From the NCBI RefSeq assembly GCF_000818015.1, contig NZ_CP007511.1, forward strand, positions 3,296,501 to 3,360,500: a stretch of 64,000 nucleotides of DNA, written 5' to 3'. This document shows, piece after piece, positions 23,476-31,476 of the stretch. Every line of letters starts with the position of its first letter. Position 1 is the first letter of the stretch. The notes beneath the pieces are model-generated. The model saw only the letters and a list, made by a program, of their open reading frames with translations. It was not told the origin of the DNA and searched no databases. The DNA comes from Stutzerimonas balearica DSM 6083 (GTDB lineage Bacteria > Pseudomonadota > Gammaproteobacteria > Pseudomonadales > Pseudomonadaceae). The position numbers and the translations under genes are program-made.

Positions 23476-24255
23476 ATGTTGATGGTGATTTCACCAGCCA
23501 AGACTCTGGACTACGACACCCCTCCCGCGACCCCGCGCCATACGCTGCCCGAACATCTCGATCAAGCACAGCTGCTCATCGACCAGCTGCGCGAGTACTC
23601 GCCGGCACAGGTTGCCGAACTCATGCACCTGTCCGACAAGCTGGCCGCACTCAACGTCGCCCGCTTCGGAAGCTGGAATGCCGATTTCACCCCCGACAAT
23701 GCCAAGCAGGCGCTGCTCGCGTTCAAGGGAGACGTCTATACCGGGCTCAACGCCGACGACTTCAGCGAGCACGACTTCGACTTCGCCCAGCAACACTTGC
23801 GCATGCTCTCCGGGCTGTACGGCGTGCTGCGACCGCTGGATCTCATGCAGCCCTATCGTCTGGAAATGGGCACCAGGCTGGCTACCGCCCGCGGCAAGGA
23901 TCTCTACGCTTTCTGGGGCGAACGCATCAGCCAATGGCTCAACGAGGCGCTCGCCGCGCAGGGTGACGCAGTGCTGCTCAACCTCGCCTCGAACGAGTAC
24001 TTCGGTGCCGTGAAGCGCAAGGCGCTGGAAGCCCGGGTGATCGATGTCGACTTCAAGGATCTGAAGAACGGCCAGTACAAGATCATCAGTTTTTACGCCA
24101 AGAAAGCCCGAGGTCTGATGGCGCGCTATGTGATCAAGGAACGCATCAGCGATCCGGCGCTGCTGCTGCAGTTCGATTACGACGGCTATCGCTACAGTGA
24201 GGCGCACTCCTCCACCGACCGTCTGGTCTTCCTGCGCGACAACCCGCCGACCTGA
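23476..24255 (+). CDS. yaaA: Peroxide stress protein YaaA (DUF328)
   Basis: A 259-residue YaaA protein. Family motifs are present: [73 protein letters not shown] and FDYDGYRY. E. coli YaaA lowers free intracellular iron during peroxide stress and can bind DNA; the role here is inferred. It begins 140 bp from the divergent CDF exporter. The start ATG is preceded by a purine-rich stretch. Confidence 0.95.
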   Translation: MLMVISPAKTLDYDTPPATPRHTLPEHLDQAQLLIDQLREYSPAQVAELMHLSDKLAALNVARFGSWNADFTPDNAKQALLAFKGDVYTGLNADDFSEHDFDFAQQHLRMLSGLYGVLRPLDLMQPYRLEMGTRLATARGKDLYAFWGERISQWLNEALAAQGDAVLLNLASNEYFGAVKRKALEARVIDVDFKDLKNGQYKIISFYAKKARGLMARYVIKERISDPALLLQFDYDGYRYSEAHSSTDRLVFLRDNPPT

Positions 24256-24911
24256 GGCAACCGTCCCACCAAACCGCTCTGGGCTGCCGCTGCCGCGAGC
24301 AGCCCCGGAGGCGGCCCATCGACACTGTCGAAATCTCGCCGATCAATGGTTCGCCCACGGGGAACTAACTCTCGGGCAGCACAATCATAAGCGCGTACCA
24401 ACTCCAGACCGGAAAGGGACGTCGCACATGAAAGTGCTCAGGGTCTTGATAAATGACCGCCCGGCAAGTGCCCGTGGCGTACGGACAACGACAGCAGCGC
24501 TGTCACGGCGAGCGGCAGTGGCGAGGATGTCCACCGCCGCTCCAGCCAAGCGCACAGCCCACGGGGCTGTGCCTTCGATCCGCAAGTGCGGCAGGCAACC
24601 CGATCACAACAAGTCGACGGCAGCCGTTCCTCGTCGACGACGCCCAGCCCGCACGGCCATCCAGACGGTATCCGGATGGCTTCTTCCTACTGCCAGCGCC
24701 ACCGCTTCCGCGCGTCGGGAGCCGTTTGGCCATCTGCGGACTAGCCAGTACCGGCAGGTTTCAGCAATCGGGGCATGAGCCTCGGGGGAGCGGTCAGTCG
24801 CGCCCACGGGCCTCGCTTTGCCCGGCGCTCGCTGATCTTCAGCCATTCGGTACAGCTGCTGTGCCGACGAACAAGCAGAACGACCTTCGTACACGTTTCA
24901 GGAGAAGCAAC
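24256..24911 (+). other. 656-bp gap before algA/manC; no convincing gene
   Basis: A GC-rich stretch that is open in two frames without a recognisable family. An ATG at 24428, with a purine-rich AAAGGGA upstream, opens a frame to 24778 (117 codons) rich in Arg and Ala, which reads like non-coding sequence. Short inverted pairs such as GGGCTGC/GCAGCCC occur near 24280. The algA ribosome site GGAGAAGC is at its right end. It may be a long leader of algA/manC or a decayed gene; I see no sure promoter. Confidence 0.35.
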
Positions 24912-26357
24912 ATGATCCCGGTAATCCTTTCAGGCGGTAACGGCTCCAGGCTCTGGCCCCTGTCGCGCAAGCTGTTCCCCAAGCAGTTCCTCGCAATGAC
25001 CGGCGAACAGACGCTGTTCCAGCAAACCGTGGAGCGCCTGGCTTTCGAGGGCATGCAACAGCCGCTGCTGGTGTGCAACAAAGAGCACCGTTTCATCGTC
25101 AAGGAGCAGCTGGCGGCGCGCAAACTCGGCGTTCAGGGCCTGATGCTCGAGCCGTTCGGCCGCAACACCGCGCCGGCCATCGCGATGGCCGCGATGAAGC
25201 TCACCGAAGAAGGCCGTGACGAACTGCTGCTGGTATTGCCGGCCGACCACGTTATCGAAGATCAACGAGCCTTCCAGCGCTCGCTGGCGCTGGCCACCAA
25301 TGCCGCGGAAAACGGCGAGATGGTGCTCTTCGGTGTACCGGCCACTCGCCCGGAAACCGGTTACGGTTACATCAAGTGCGACCCGCAGCGCCGCGGTACC
25401 CTGCCCGAAGGCATCGAGCGAGTCAGCCAGTTCGTCGAGAAGCCAGACGAAGCGCGCGCCCAGAGCTACGTCGAATCAGGCGACTATTTCTGGAACAGCG
25501 GCATGTTCCTGTTCCGCGCCAGCGTCTTCCTCGAAGAGCTGAAGAAGCACGACCCGGATATCTATGACACCTGCTGGGCGGCGCTGGAACGCAGCATTCG
25601 CAACGGTGAGGAAATTCTCATCGACCCGGCGACCTTCGCCTGCTGCCCGGACAACTCCATCGACTACGCGGTCATGGAGAAGACCGACCTGGCCTGCGTG
25701 GTGCCGATGTCGGCGGGCTGGAGCGATGTCGGCTCCTGGTCGTCGATCTGGGACGTGCACAGCAAGGACGACGACGGCAACGTGTTCAAGGGTGACGTCA
25801 TCGCCGAGGACACCCGCAACTCGCTGATCTACGCCACCGACAAGCTGGTGACGGTGCTCGGGCTCGAGGACGTGGTCGTCGTCGAAACCAAGGACGCGAC
25901 CATGGTTGCGCACAAGGACAAGGTGCAGGACGTCAAGAAGCTCGTCGCCAAGCTGGACGCGCGCGAGCGCAGCGAAACCCAGAATCACTGCGCCGTCTAC
26001 CGCCCATGGGGCTGGTACGACTCGGTGGACATGGGCGGCCGCTTCCAGGTCAAGCGTATCTGCGTGAACCCTGGCGCCAGCCTGTCGCTGCAGATGCACC
26101 ACCACCGCGCCGAGCACTGGATCGTGGTGTCCGGCACCGCGCAGGTGACCTGCAACGAAAAGACCTTCCTGCTGACCGAAAACCAGTCCACCTACATCCC
26201 GGTAACGTCTGTCCACCGGCTGGCCAACCCGGGCAAGATTCCGCTGGAAATCATCGAAGTCCAGTCGGGCAGCTACCTCGGTGAAGACGACATCGAGCGC
26301 TTCGACGACGTCTATGGCCGCGCCGAGCAGAGCGCAGAAGCGAACGTCGCGCGCTGA
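24912..26357 (+). CDS. algA: Mannose-1-phosphate guanylyltransferase / mannose-6-phosphate isomerase
   Basis: A 481-residue bifunctional type II PMI/GMP. The N-terminal nucleotidyltransferase (about 1-340) shows GGNGSRLWPLSRK and PKQF (substrate sites), FVEKPD and the NSGMF motif; the C-terminal cupin (about 360-481) carries the isomerase, with RPWGWYDS and QMHHHRAEHWIVV, where the histidines bind metal. It provides GDP-mannose for exopolysaccharide or LPS. Names manC, pslB and algA are used for such proteins; with no polysaccharide operon here, the choice is open. A terminator follows at once. Confidence 0.92.
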   Translation: MIPVILSGGNGSRLWPLSRKLFPKQFLAMTGEQTLFQQTVERLAFEGMQQPLLVCNKEHRFIVKEQLAARKLGVQGLMLEPFGRNTAPAIAMAAMKLTEEGRDELLLVLPADHVIEDQRAFQRSLALATNAAENGEMVLFGVPATRPETGYGYIKCDPQRRGTLPEGIERVSQFVEKPDEARAQSYVESGDYFWNSGMFLFRASVFLEELKKHDPDIYDTCWAALERSIRNGEEILIDPATFACCPDNSIDYAVMEKTDLACVVPMSAGWSDVGSWSSIWDVHSKDDDGNVFKGDVIAEDTRNSLIYATDKLVTVLGLEDVVVVETKDATMVAHKDKVQDVKKLVAKLDARERSETQNHCAVYRPWGWYDSVDMGGRFQVKRICVNPGASLSLQMHHHRAEHWIVVSGTAQVTCNEKTFLLTENQSTYIPVTSVHRLANPGKIPLEIIEVQSGSYLGEDDIERFDDVYGRAEQSAEANVAR

Positions 26358-26372
26358 TCGACCCGCCTGAAC

Positions 26373-26402
26373 GAGCCCGCGCCTGTCGCGGGCTCTTTTT
26401 TG
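26373..26402 (+). terminator. Rho-independent terminator of algA/manC
   Basis: GAGCCCGC and GCGGGCTC form an 8-bp stem with a 7-nt loop, followed by a T run of seven. It lies 15 bp after the algA stop. Confidence 0.9.
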
Positions 26403-26556
26403 TCAGCCATGCCCGGGTTGCGCATAATGGCCAGTCGCTTGCATGAGCGGGCTTCGCATGTCGGGCCGCTACAAGCGCATGGCCCGAGCACGCCGCCTTC
26501 GGTAGCTGACTGGCCGCATTTCTCGATTTACCGCAGTGAGAGACAGGATCCGCTAA

Positions 26557-26772
26557 GTGACAAAGGAAGAATTACGCAAGGAGCTGGAGCGCCAGGCGCA
26601 GCGCTACCAGGACATTTATGGTGGCGAAGTGACGACCTATGCCGCTCACGCCGCGCCCGAACGCAAACCCTGGCGCAAGAAGCCCAGCGTGCAGGAGCAA
26701 GCGTTTCAGCAAGAGCTACGCAAAATGGAGCAGGATCGTTACGCGGACGAGGACGCCACGCCGCAAACCTGA
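26557..26772 (+). CDS. Small hydrophilic protein of unknown function (71 aa)
   Basis: A GTG-started frame encoding MTKEELRKELERQAQRYQDI and then a Tyr/Ala-rich segment, a basic KPWRKKP stretch and a charged helix (QEQAFQQELRKMEQDRYADE). Mostly charged, no signal or membrane helix, probably helical and cytosolic. The composition and the regular third-base GC use look coding. It lies between algA and the tail remnant of the DUF853 gene, converging on that gene. I do not know the family. Confidence 0.6.
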   Translation: MTKEELRKELERQAQRYQDIYGGEVTTYAAHAAPERKPWRKKPSVQEQAFQQELRKMEQDRYADEDATPQT

Positions 26773-26791
26773 CCGGCGCAGCCGCGATGCT

Positions 26792-26821
26792 TCAGCGCTT
26801 GCGCCCCATTAGCGAGCCTAG
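26792..26821 (-). pseudogene. Severed native 3' end of the DUF853 ATPase gene
   Basis: Read on the minus strand from the CTAG target duplication, these 30 bases give the codons for GSLMGRKR and a TGA stop. They continue in frame the LVRGLL that ends just before the IS5 element at 28152, so they are the original last codons of the ATPase gene, now separated from it by 1330 bp of insertion sequence. Confidence 0.85.
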
Positions 26822-26837
26822 AAGGCCGTTGAAAAAA

Positions 26838-26860
26838 GCCAGAGCCCGCCTGGCTCTGGC
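26838..26860 (+). other. Strong hairpin next to the left end of the IS5 element
   Basis: GCCAGAGCC pairs perfectly with GGCTCTGGC around a 5-nt loop, just inside the left terminal repeat. It ends 3 bp before a possible ATG (26864) of the transposase frame, where it would hide any ribosome site. Hairpins here are known in other insertion sequences to block transposase translation from outside transcripts. Confidence 0.6.
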
Positions 26861-26902
26861 AAAATGGCGACTATCCTCTTCTGCCGAAGCCAGCCCAAGC
26901 CG

Positions 26903-27988
26903 ATGCGTGGACTCGACCTCAAACAAAACGAGCTTTTCAGCTATACGACACTGGAGCAGCGCATCCCGAATGATCACCCGCTGCGTCCACTGCGCGAGCT
27001 GGTCGATGCCGTGCTGGCGTCGATGGACCAGGACTTCGACAGGCTGTACTCCACCTTGGGACGGGCCTCGATTGCGCCGGAGCGCCTGCTGCGCGCCTCG
27101 TTGCTCCAGGTGATCTACACCATTCGCTCCGAGCGGCAGTTGGTCGAGCAGATTGATTTCAACCTGCTGTTTCGCTGGTTCGTCGGCTTGTCGATGGACG
27201 AGCGCATGTGGGATCACTCGACCTTCAGCCAGAACCGCGACCGGCTGTTCAATCAGGATGTAGCGCGCCTGTTCTTTCAGCGCATCAAGTCCCTGGACGA
27301 ATGGTCCGAGTACGCCAGCGACGAGCATTTCAGCGTCGATGGCACGCTGATCGACGCCTGGGCCTCGCACAAGTCCTTCATCAAGAAGGACGGCGGCGAC
27401 CCACCGGAGGATGGCACGCGCAACCCCGATGCCGACTTCAAGGGCGAGAAGCGCAGCAACGCGACCCACCAATCGACCACCGATCCTGAAGCCAGGTTGG
27501 CACGCAAGAGCAATGGCGATGCCAGTCGCCTGGCGCACATGGCCCACACGATGATGGAACACCGCAACGGCCTGATCGTGGATGTGGAATGCACCGAGTT
27601 CAATGGACGTGCCGAGGTGGAGGCGGCCCTGGAGATGCTCGAGCGCACGGCCAAGCCGGGCAGCACGGTGGGGGCGGACAGGAATTACGACCAGAAGCGT
27701 TTCGTGCAGGGCGCGCGCGAGCTGAAGGTGACGCCGCATGTGGCGCAGAAACGCAAGGGCAGTGCCATCGACGGTCGCACCACGCGGCACCCGGGGTACG
27801 CCACCAGCCAGAAGATTCGCAAGCGGATCGAAGAAGGCTTTGGTTGGCTGAAGACGGTTGGCGGCCTGCGCAAGACCAAGCTGATCGGCCGCGCCAAGCT
27901 GAGTGCCCAGTTGCTGCTGGGCTTCTCGGTCTACAACCTGATCCGATTGGGGAGCCTGTCGGGTTGGTGGCGAGGCTCGCATGTATAG
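26903..27988 (+). CDS. IS5-family transposase
   Basis: A DDE transposase of 361 residues from this start. An N-terminal helical DNA-binding part (MRGLDLKQNELFSY, QRIPNDHPLRPLRELVDAVL) leads to the catalytic core: first Asp in FSVDGTLIDAW, second in VGADRNYD, and Glu in RIEEGFGWLKTVGGLRK, the IS5 signature. The same frame is open to an ATG at 26864, which would add 13 residues, but that ATG sits against a hairpin, and MRGLDLKQ matches the usual start. No frameshift or stop is seen, so it may be active. Confidence 0.9.
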   Translation: MRGLDLKQNELFSYTTLEQRIPNDHPLRPLRELVDAVLASMDQDFDRLYSTLGRASIAPERLLRASLLQVIYTIRSERQLVEQIDFNLLFRWFVGLSMDERMWDHSTFSQNRDRLFNQDVARLFFQRIKSLDEWSEYASDEHFSVDGTLIDAWASHKSFIKKDGGDPPEDGTRNPDADFKGEKRSNATHQSTTDPEARLARKSNGDASRLAHMAHTMMEHRNGLIVDVECTEFNGRAEVEAALEMLERTAKPGSTVGADRNYDQKRFVQGARELKVTPHVAQKRKGSAIDGRTTRHPGYATSQKIRKRIEEGFGWLKTVGGLRKTKLIGRAKLSAQLLLGFSVYNLIRLGSLSGWWRGSHV

Positions 27989-28080
27989 GGCAAGGTGCGC
28001 CCGAAAACGCCGAAAGGCGTGAAAATGGTGCTGAAACCGGTCAAAAAGGCCAAAATCCAGGCCTTTTGCGGCCTCCGTTA

Positions 28081-28123
28081 GCCCCAATCGCTTGAAAAAG
28101 CGTCACCCCGAACGGGTTGGGGC
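28081..28123. other. Branched fold in the non-coding 3' end of the IS5 element
   Basis: Outer arms GCCCCAA and TTGGGGC enclose two small hairpins: CGCTT-GAAA-AAGCG, with a GNRA tetraloop, and ACCC-cgaac-GGG. The layout is that of a three-way junction. One base is shared between the second hairpin and the outer stem, so not all pairs form at once. It lies between the transposase stop and the right end. Confidence 0.4.
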
Positions 28124-28140
28124 AGTCGAGGCCGAATTTT

Positions 28141-29595
28141 TCAACGGCCTGCTAGAAGGCCGCGCACCAGTTGACGGCCGAGTTGGCTAGCCGCCTGGTT
28201 AAGCGCACTTCGGATCACCTTGCCAGCGAACTCGCCGACCTGATCGCCAAGCTCGCTCGACCGAGCGGGCCCGGTATCGGCCTCGGGCGCTCGCTGGGCC
28301 GCCTGCTGCGCACGAGCCGCCAGGATCTCGTAGGCCGACTCACGGTCGATCGGCCGCTCATAGCGCCCACGCAGCGGCGAGCGCGCCAGGATAGCCGTGC
28401 GCTCCTGCTCGCTCAGCGGGCCAACACGCGACTGCGGCGGCGCCACGAAGACCCGCTGTACCACAGCCGGCATGCCCCTGGACTCCAACCCGCCGACCAG
28501 CGCTTCACCGATGCCGAGCTGGGTCAGCACCTCGAGCGCGGAGAACTCGGGGTTGGGGCGAAAGCCATCGGCAACCGAACGCAGCGCCTTTTGCTCACGG
28601 GTGGTGAATGCGCGCAAGCCATGCTGCACGCGAAGGCCGAGCTGGGCGAGCACCGGGTCGGGCAGATCCGCCGGCGACTGGGTGACGAAATAGACGCCCA
28701 CGCCCTTGGAGCGAATCAGCCGCACCACCTGCACCAGCCGCTCCTGCAGCGCCTTGGGCGTATCGCCGAACAGCAGGTGCGCCTCGTCGAAGAACAGCAC
28801 CAGCAACGGCCGATCGGAATCGCCGCGCTCCGGCAGTTGTTCGAACAGCTCGGCCAGCAGCCAGAGCAGGAACGTCGCATAGACCTTTGGCGCTTCGTGC
28901 ACCAGCCGCGAGGCATCGAGCAGATGGATACCGCCTCGCCCATCAGCGGCCGGTGCAAGCAGATCCTCAAGCTGCAGCGCCGGCTCACCGAACAACGCTT
29001 CGGCGCCCTGCTGCTCGAGCGTTGCCAGCCGCCGCAACAGCGCCTGGCACGAGGCGCCGGTAACCAGCGCCGCATCCTCGCCGAGCACCGCCGGGCTCTG
29101 GCGCAGATAGCCGAGCAGCGCCTTGAGGTCCTTGAGGTCGAGCAACAGCAGGCCTTCACGGTCAGCGACCTTGAATGCCGCATACAGCGCCGCCTGCTGG
29201 CTGTCGGTCAGCTCCAGCAGATTGCCGAGCAGCAAGGGGCCCATCTCGCTCAGCGTGGTGCGCAACGGATGACCGCTCTGCCCGTACACGTCCCACAGCG
29301 TGACCGGATAGGCCTGTGGGTGGTGCGCCAACCAGGGCATGCTGGCGATGCGTTCGGCAATCTTGCCCTGCGGTTGGCCGGCAGCGCCGAGCCCGGAGAG
29401 ATCGCCCTTGATGTCGGCGGCGAACACCGCGACGCCGGCATCGCTGAACTGCTCGGCGAGCCGTTGCAGTGTCACGGTCTTGCCGGTGCCGGTGGCGCCG
29501 GCGATCAGACCATGGCGGTTGGCCAGACGCAGCAGATGCGTATTGGCCTGCCCCGAGGACTCTGCGCCAAGCACCAGGCTATCGGTTGTATCCAT
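28141..29595 (-). CDS. HerA-like P-loop ATPase, DUF853 family (YjgR), 3' end altered by IS5
   Basis: A 484-residue ATPase of the HerA/FtsK-like superfamily, DUF853. Walker A is GLIAGATGTGKTVTLQ (about residue 27), Walker B LLVLFFDEAHLLF (about 235), and the arginine/sensor part has VYFVTQSPADLPD. The start MDTTDSLVLG follows a purine-rich site. The last residues before the IS5 junction are LVRGLL; the current gene continues with AGR and a stop supplied by the element, losing the native GSLMGRKR. The ATPase core is untouched, so activity may remain. The cell role of the family is unknown. Confidence 0.9.
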   Translation of the reverse strand: MDTTDSLVLGAESSGQANTHLLRLANRHGLIAGATGTGKTVTLQRLAEQFSDAGVAVFAADIKGDLSGLGAAGQPQGKIAERIASMPWLAHHPQAYPVTLWDVYGQSGHPLRTTLSEMGPLLLGNLLELTDSQQAALYAAFKVADREGLLLLDLKDLKALLGYLRQSPAVLGEDAALVTGASCQALLRRLATLEQQGAEALFGEPALQLEDLLAPAADGRGGIHLLDASRLVHEAPKVYATFLLWLLAELFEQLPERGDSDRPLLVLFFDEAHLLFGDTPKALQERLVQVVRLIRSKGVGVYFVTQSPADLPDPVLAQLGLRVQHGLRAFTTREQKALRSVADGFRPNPEFSALEVLTQLGIGEALVGGLESRGMPAVVQRVFVAPPQSRVGPLSEQERTAILARSPLRGRYERPIDRESAYEILAARAQQAAQRAPEADTGPARSSELGDQVGEFAGKVIRSALNQAASQLGRQLVRGLLAGR

Positions 29596-29624
29596 GTCAT
29601 CCCCCTGATCAGAGCGTGCGCAGG

Positions 29625-29795
29625 TCACTCGGCCTCGCGCCGGCGCTGCGCCTGCAAGGCTTCCCAGAGTTCGGCTGCCTGTGGAAAGTCGGTTCCCAGG
29701 CGCTCGTCCAGCGCCTGCGGATCGTAGCGCTGGGTACAACCGCTGCCGATGATCGGTGGCGCCTCGGCGGTGGCCTGGTCGAGTGGATGCTTCAT
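29625..29795 (-). CDS. Possible small protein (56 aa) between purU and the DUF853 gene
   Basis: MKHPLDQATAEAPPIIGSGC begins a short hydrophilic frame with TQRYDPQALDERLGTDFPQA and ends AQRRREAE. The amino-acid mix is balanced and unlike the Arg/Ala-rich shadows around it, and it lies in a same-strand gap between purU (25 bp upstream) and the DUF853 start (29 bp downstream), which would make an operon. No family is recognised and the ribosome site is weak. Confidence 0.5.
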   Translation of the reverse strand: MKHPLDQATAEAPPIIGSGCTQRYDPQALDERLGTDFPQAAELWEALQAQRRREAE

Positions 29796-29820
29796 CGATA
29801 CCCAGCCGTCATACCAGCCG

Positions 29821-30672
29821 TCAATTGAAGACCAGCGTCCGGTTGCTGTGGACCAGCACGCGATCCTCCAAGTGATAGCGCAAGCCGCGCGAGAGCACCA
29901 TCTTCTCGACGTCCTTGCCCAGTCGCACCATGTCCTCGACGGTGTCGCGATGGCTGATGCGCACGACGTCCTGCTCGATGATCGGGCCGGCATCCAGCTC
30001 TTCGGTAACGTAGTGGCAAGTCGCGCCGATCAGCTTCACGCCGCGCAGCGACGCCTGGTGATACGGCTTGGCACCAACGAACGACGGCAGGAAGCTGTGG
30101 TGGATATTGATGACCCGCTGCGCGTATTCCTCGCACAGCTCCTGCGGCAGGATCTGCATGTAGCGCGCCAGCACGATGACGTCCGCGCGGTGCTCGCGCA
30201 CCAGGCTTGCCACTTCGGCGAACGCTTCCTGCTTGCGCCCCGCTTCGACCGGTACATGGAAATAGGGAATACCATGCCACTCGACCATGCTGCGCAGGTC
30301 GTCGTGGTTGGAGATCACGCAGGGAATGTCGCAATCCAGCTCGCCGCTATGCCAGCGGTGCAGCAGGTCGGCCAGGCAATGCGACTCACGGCTGGCCATG
30401 AGCACGACGCGCTTGCGGCGATCCGAGTCGGTGATGCGCCACTCCATCGAAAACTCACGCGCAATAGGTGCAAAGGCCTGGCGAAAACCGTCCAGGTCGA
30501 AGGGCAGCGAGTCCGCACGGATTTCGTGGCGCATGAAGAACCAGCCACTCTGGTGGTCGGAGTGATGGTTGGCTTCGGTGATCCAGCCGTTATAGGTGGC
30601 CAGAAAGTTACTGACCTTGGCAACGATGCCAACGCCATCGGGACAGGCGATAACCAGCCTGAAAGTGCGCAT
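29821..30672 (-). CDS. purU: Formyltetrahydrofolate deformylase PurU
   Basis: A 283-residue PurU. It hydrolyses 10-formyl-THF to THF and formate, which can feed PurT. An N-terminal ACT domain (RLVIACPDGVGIVAKVSNFL) is followed by a formyltransferase-like domain with SNHDDLRSMVEW, LARYMQILPQ, NIHHSFLPSFVGAKPYHQA and ATCHYVTEELDAGPIIEQD; the His-Asp pair is the catalytic site. Start at 30672 gives MRTFRLVIA, the family start; an upstream in-frame Met is not needed. Divergent from mvaT. Confidence 0.96.
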   Translation of the reverse strand: MRTFRLVIACPDGVGIVAKVSNFLATYNGWITEANHHSDHQSGWFFMRHEIRADSLPFDLDGFRQAFAPIAREFSMEWRITDSDRRKRVVLMASRESHCLADLLHRWHSGELDCDIPCVISNHDDLRSMVEWHGIPYFHVPVEAGRKQEAFAEVASLVREHRADVIVLARYMQILPQELCEEYAQRVINIHHSFLPSFVGAKPYHQASLRGVKLIGATCHYVTEELDAGPIIEQDVVRISHRDTVEDMVRLGKDVEKMVLSRGLRYHLEDRVLVHSNRTLVFN

Positions 30673-30879
30673 CCGAAAACTCCTGCTCGCATGGAAACGC
30701 GGCATTCTAGCTCAGCCGGCAAAAGCGCGGCCATTGGCGAAATAAACCCACCGCCCGTGTGCGTATGCTTGCTGAGAACGGACGAACAACCCTGACAAAA
30801 TGCCGGGTGCAGCCAAGTTTCACTAAGTTCGCCATGACCGAGGCGCGAGCCGAGTGCGGAGAAAACGATGGGGCCGTTG

Positions 30880-30934
30880 AACAAAGCCCAACAGCCAATA
30901 ACCGGAAACATATCGAGCGAATAACGGCTTTGTT
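30880..30934. repeat. Inverted repeat in the purU-mvaT gap
   Basis: AACAAAGCC (30880-30888) is matched by GGCTTTGTT (30926-30934), a perfect 9-bp inverted pair separated by 37 AT-richer bases. It lies 35 bp upstream of the suggested mvaT -35 and could be a loop-type operator, for example for MvaT itself, or chance. Confidence 0.35.
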
Positions 30935-30968
30935 ACGACTTCATTCGAAAATAACGGGCTCAACTATA

Positions 30969-30998
30969 TTTACTTTGCCTGAAACCGCCGACTATGAT
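30969..30998 (+). promoter_or_regulatory. Likely sigma-70 promoter of mvaT
   Basis: TTTACT (30969-30974) and TATGAT (30993-30998) are 18 bp apart, with the -10 about 38 bp before the mvaT ATG. The surrounding gap is AT-richer than the window average. Prediction only. Confidence 0.5.
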
Positions 30999-31036
30999 TC
31001 ACCCACTTGCGTACAACCTATATCCAAGGAAGCAAA

Positions 31037-31417
31037 ATGTCCCTGATCAGCGAATACCGCGCAACGGAAGAAGCCATCAAGGAACTTCAGGAGCGCCTGA
31101 AGTCCCTCTCGGCAGATGACAAGTTGAAAAAGGAGCTCGAGTTCGAAGGCAAACTGCGCGAACTCATGGGCGAGTATCAGAAGTCGCTGCGCGACATCAT
31201 CGCCCTGCTCGATCCGGACGCTGCAAAGGCCGGCAAGGTACAGCGCGCGGCAAAGGCCACTCCGGCCCCCAAGCGTGCTCGTCGCGTCAAGCAGTACAAG
31301 AACCCGCACTCGGGCGAAGTGATCGAAACCAAGGGTGGCAACCACAAGACGCTGAAAGAGTGGAAGGCCAAGTGGGGTTCGGACACCGTCGAAAGCTGGT
31401 CCACCGTACTCGGTTAA
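31037..31417 (+). CDS. mvaT: H-NS-like xenogeneic silencer MvaT
   Basis: A 126-residue MvaT/MvaU protein, the Pseudomonas functional analogue of H-NS. It silences AT-rich, often foreign DNA and regulates virulence, biofilm and denitrification genes in relatives. The N-terminal half is a coiled coil for oligomerisation (ISEYRATEEAIKELQERLKS, then DDKLKKELEFEGKLREL); the C-terminal DNA-binding part has KQYKNPHSGEVIETKGGNHKTLKEWKAKWG with the AT-hook-like NPHSGEV...TKGGNH signature. Ribosome site AAGGAAGC precedes the ATG. A terminator follows. Confidence 0.96.
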   Translation: MSLISEYRATEEAIKELQERLKSLSADDKLKKELEFEGKLRELMGEYQKSLRDIIALLDPDAAKAGKVQRAAKATPAPKRARRVKQYKNPHSGEVIETKGGNHKTLKEWKAKWGSDTVESWSTVLG

Positions 31418-31436
31418 TCCGCTACGGAAGTACCGC

Positions 31437-31470
31437 AGCCGCGCCAGCGAGCAATCGGGCGCGGCTTTTT
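31437..31470 (+). terminator. Rho-independent terminator of mvaT
   Basis: AGCCGCGCC and GGCGCGGCT make a perfect 9-bp stem with a 12-nt loop and a T run of five. It lies 20 bp after mvaT and just before the convergent sbcB stop. Confidence 0.9.
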
Positions 31471-31476
31471 ATTGCT

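Larger units (their letters stand above)
26822..28151 (+). mobile_element. IS5-family insertion sequence (IS5 subgroup), 1330 bp
   Basis: The ends are AAGGCCGTTGAAAAA on the left and its near-perfect inverse TTTTTCAACGGCCTG on the right (14 of 15 match). Both sides are flanked by CTAG (26818-26821 and 28152-28155), a 4-bp duplication of the YTAR type used by the IS5 subgroup. The element holds one transposase gene. Removing it with one CTAG restores the DUF853 reading frame, which confirms the ends. It appears intact. Confidence 0.92.

Noticed and set aside
24453..24911. A 153-codon N-terminal extension of algA/manC
   Set aside because: The frame is open but the added part has no similarity to the family, and a good ribosome site and family-typical start exist at 24912.
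26792..28087. A 431-codon minus-strand frame antisense to the IS5 transposase
   Set aside because: Composition is that of an antisense shadow. Only its last codons (GSLMGRKR) are real, as the severed tail of the DUF853 gene.
28171..29727. A 518-codon plus-strand frame over the DUF853 gene
   Set aside because: Shadow of a clear P-loop ATPase gene on the minus strand; no domain.
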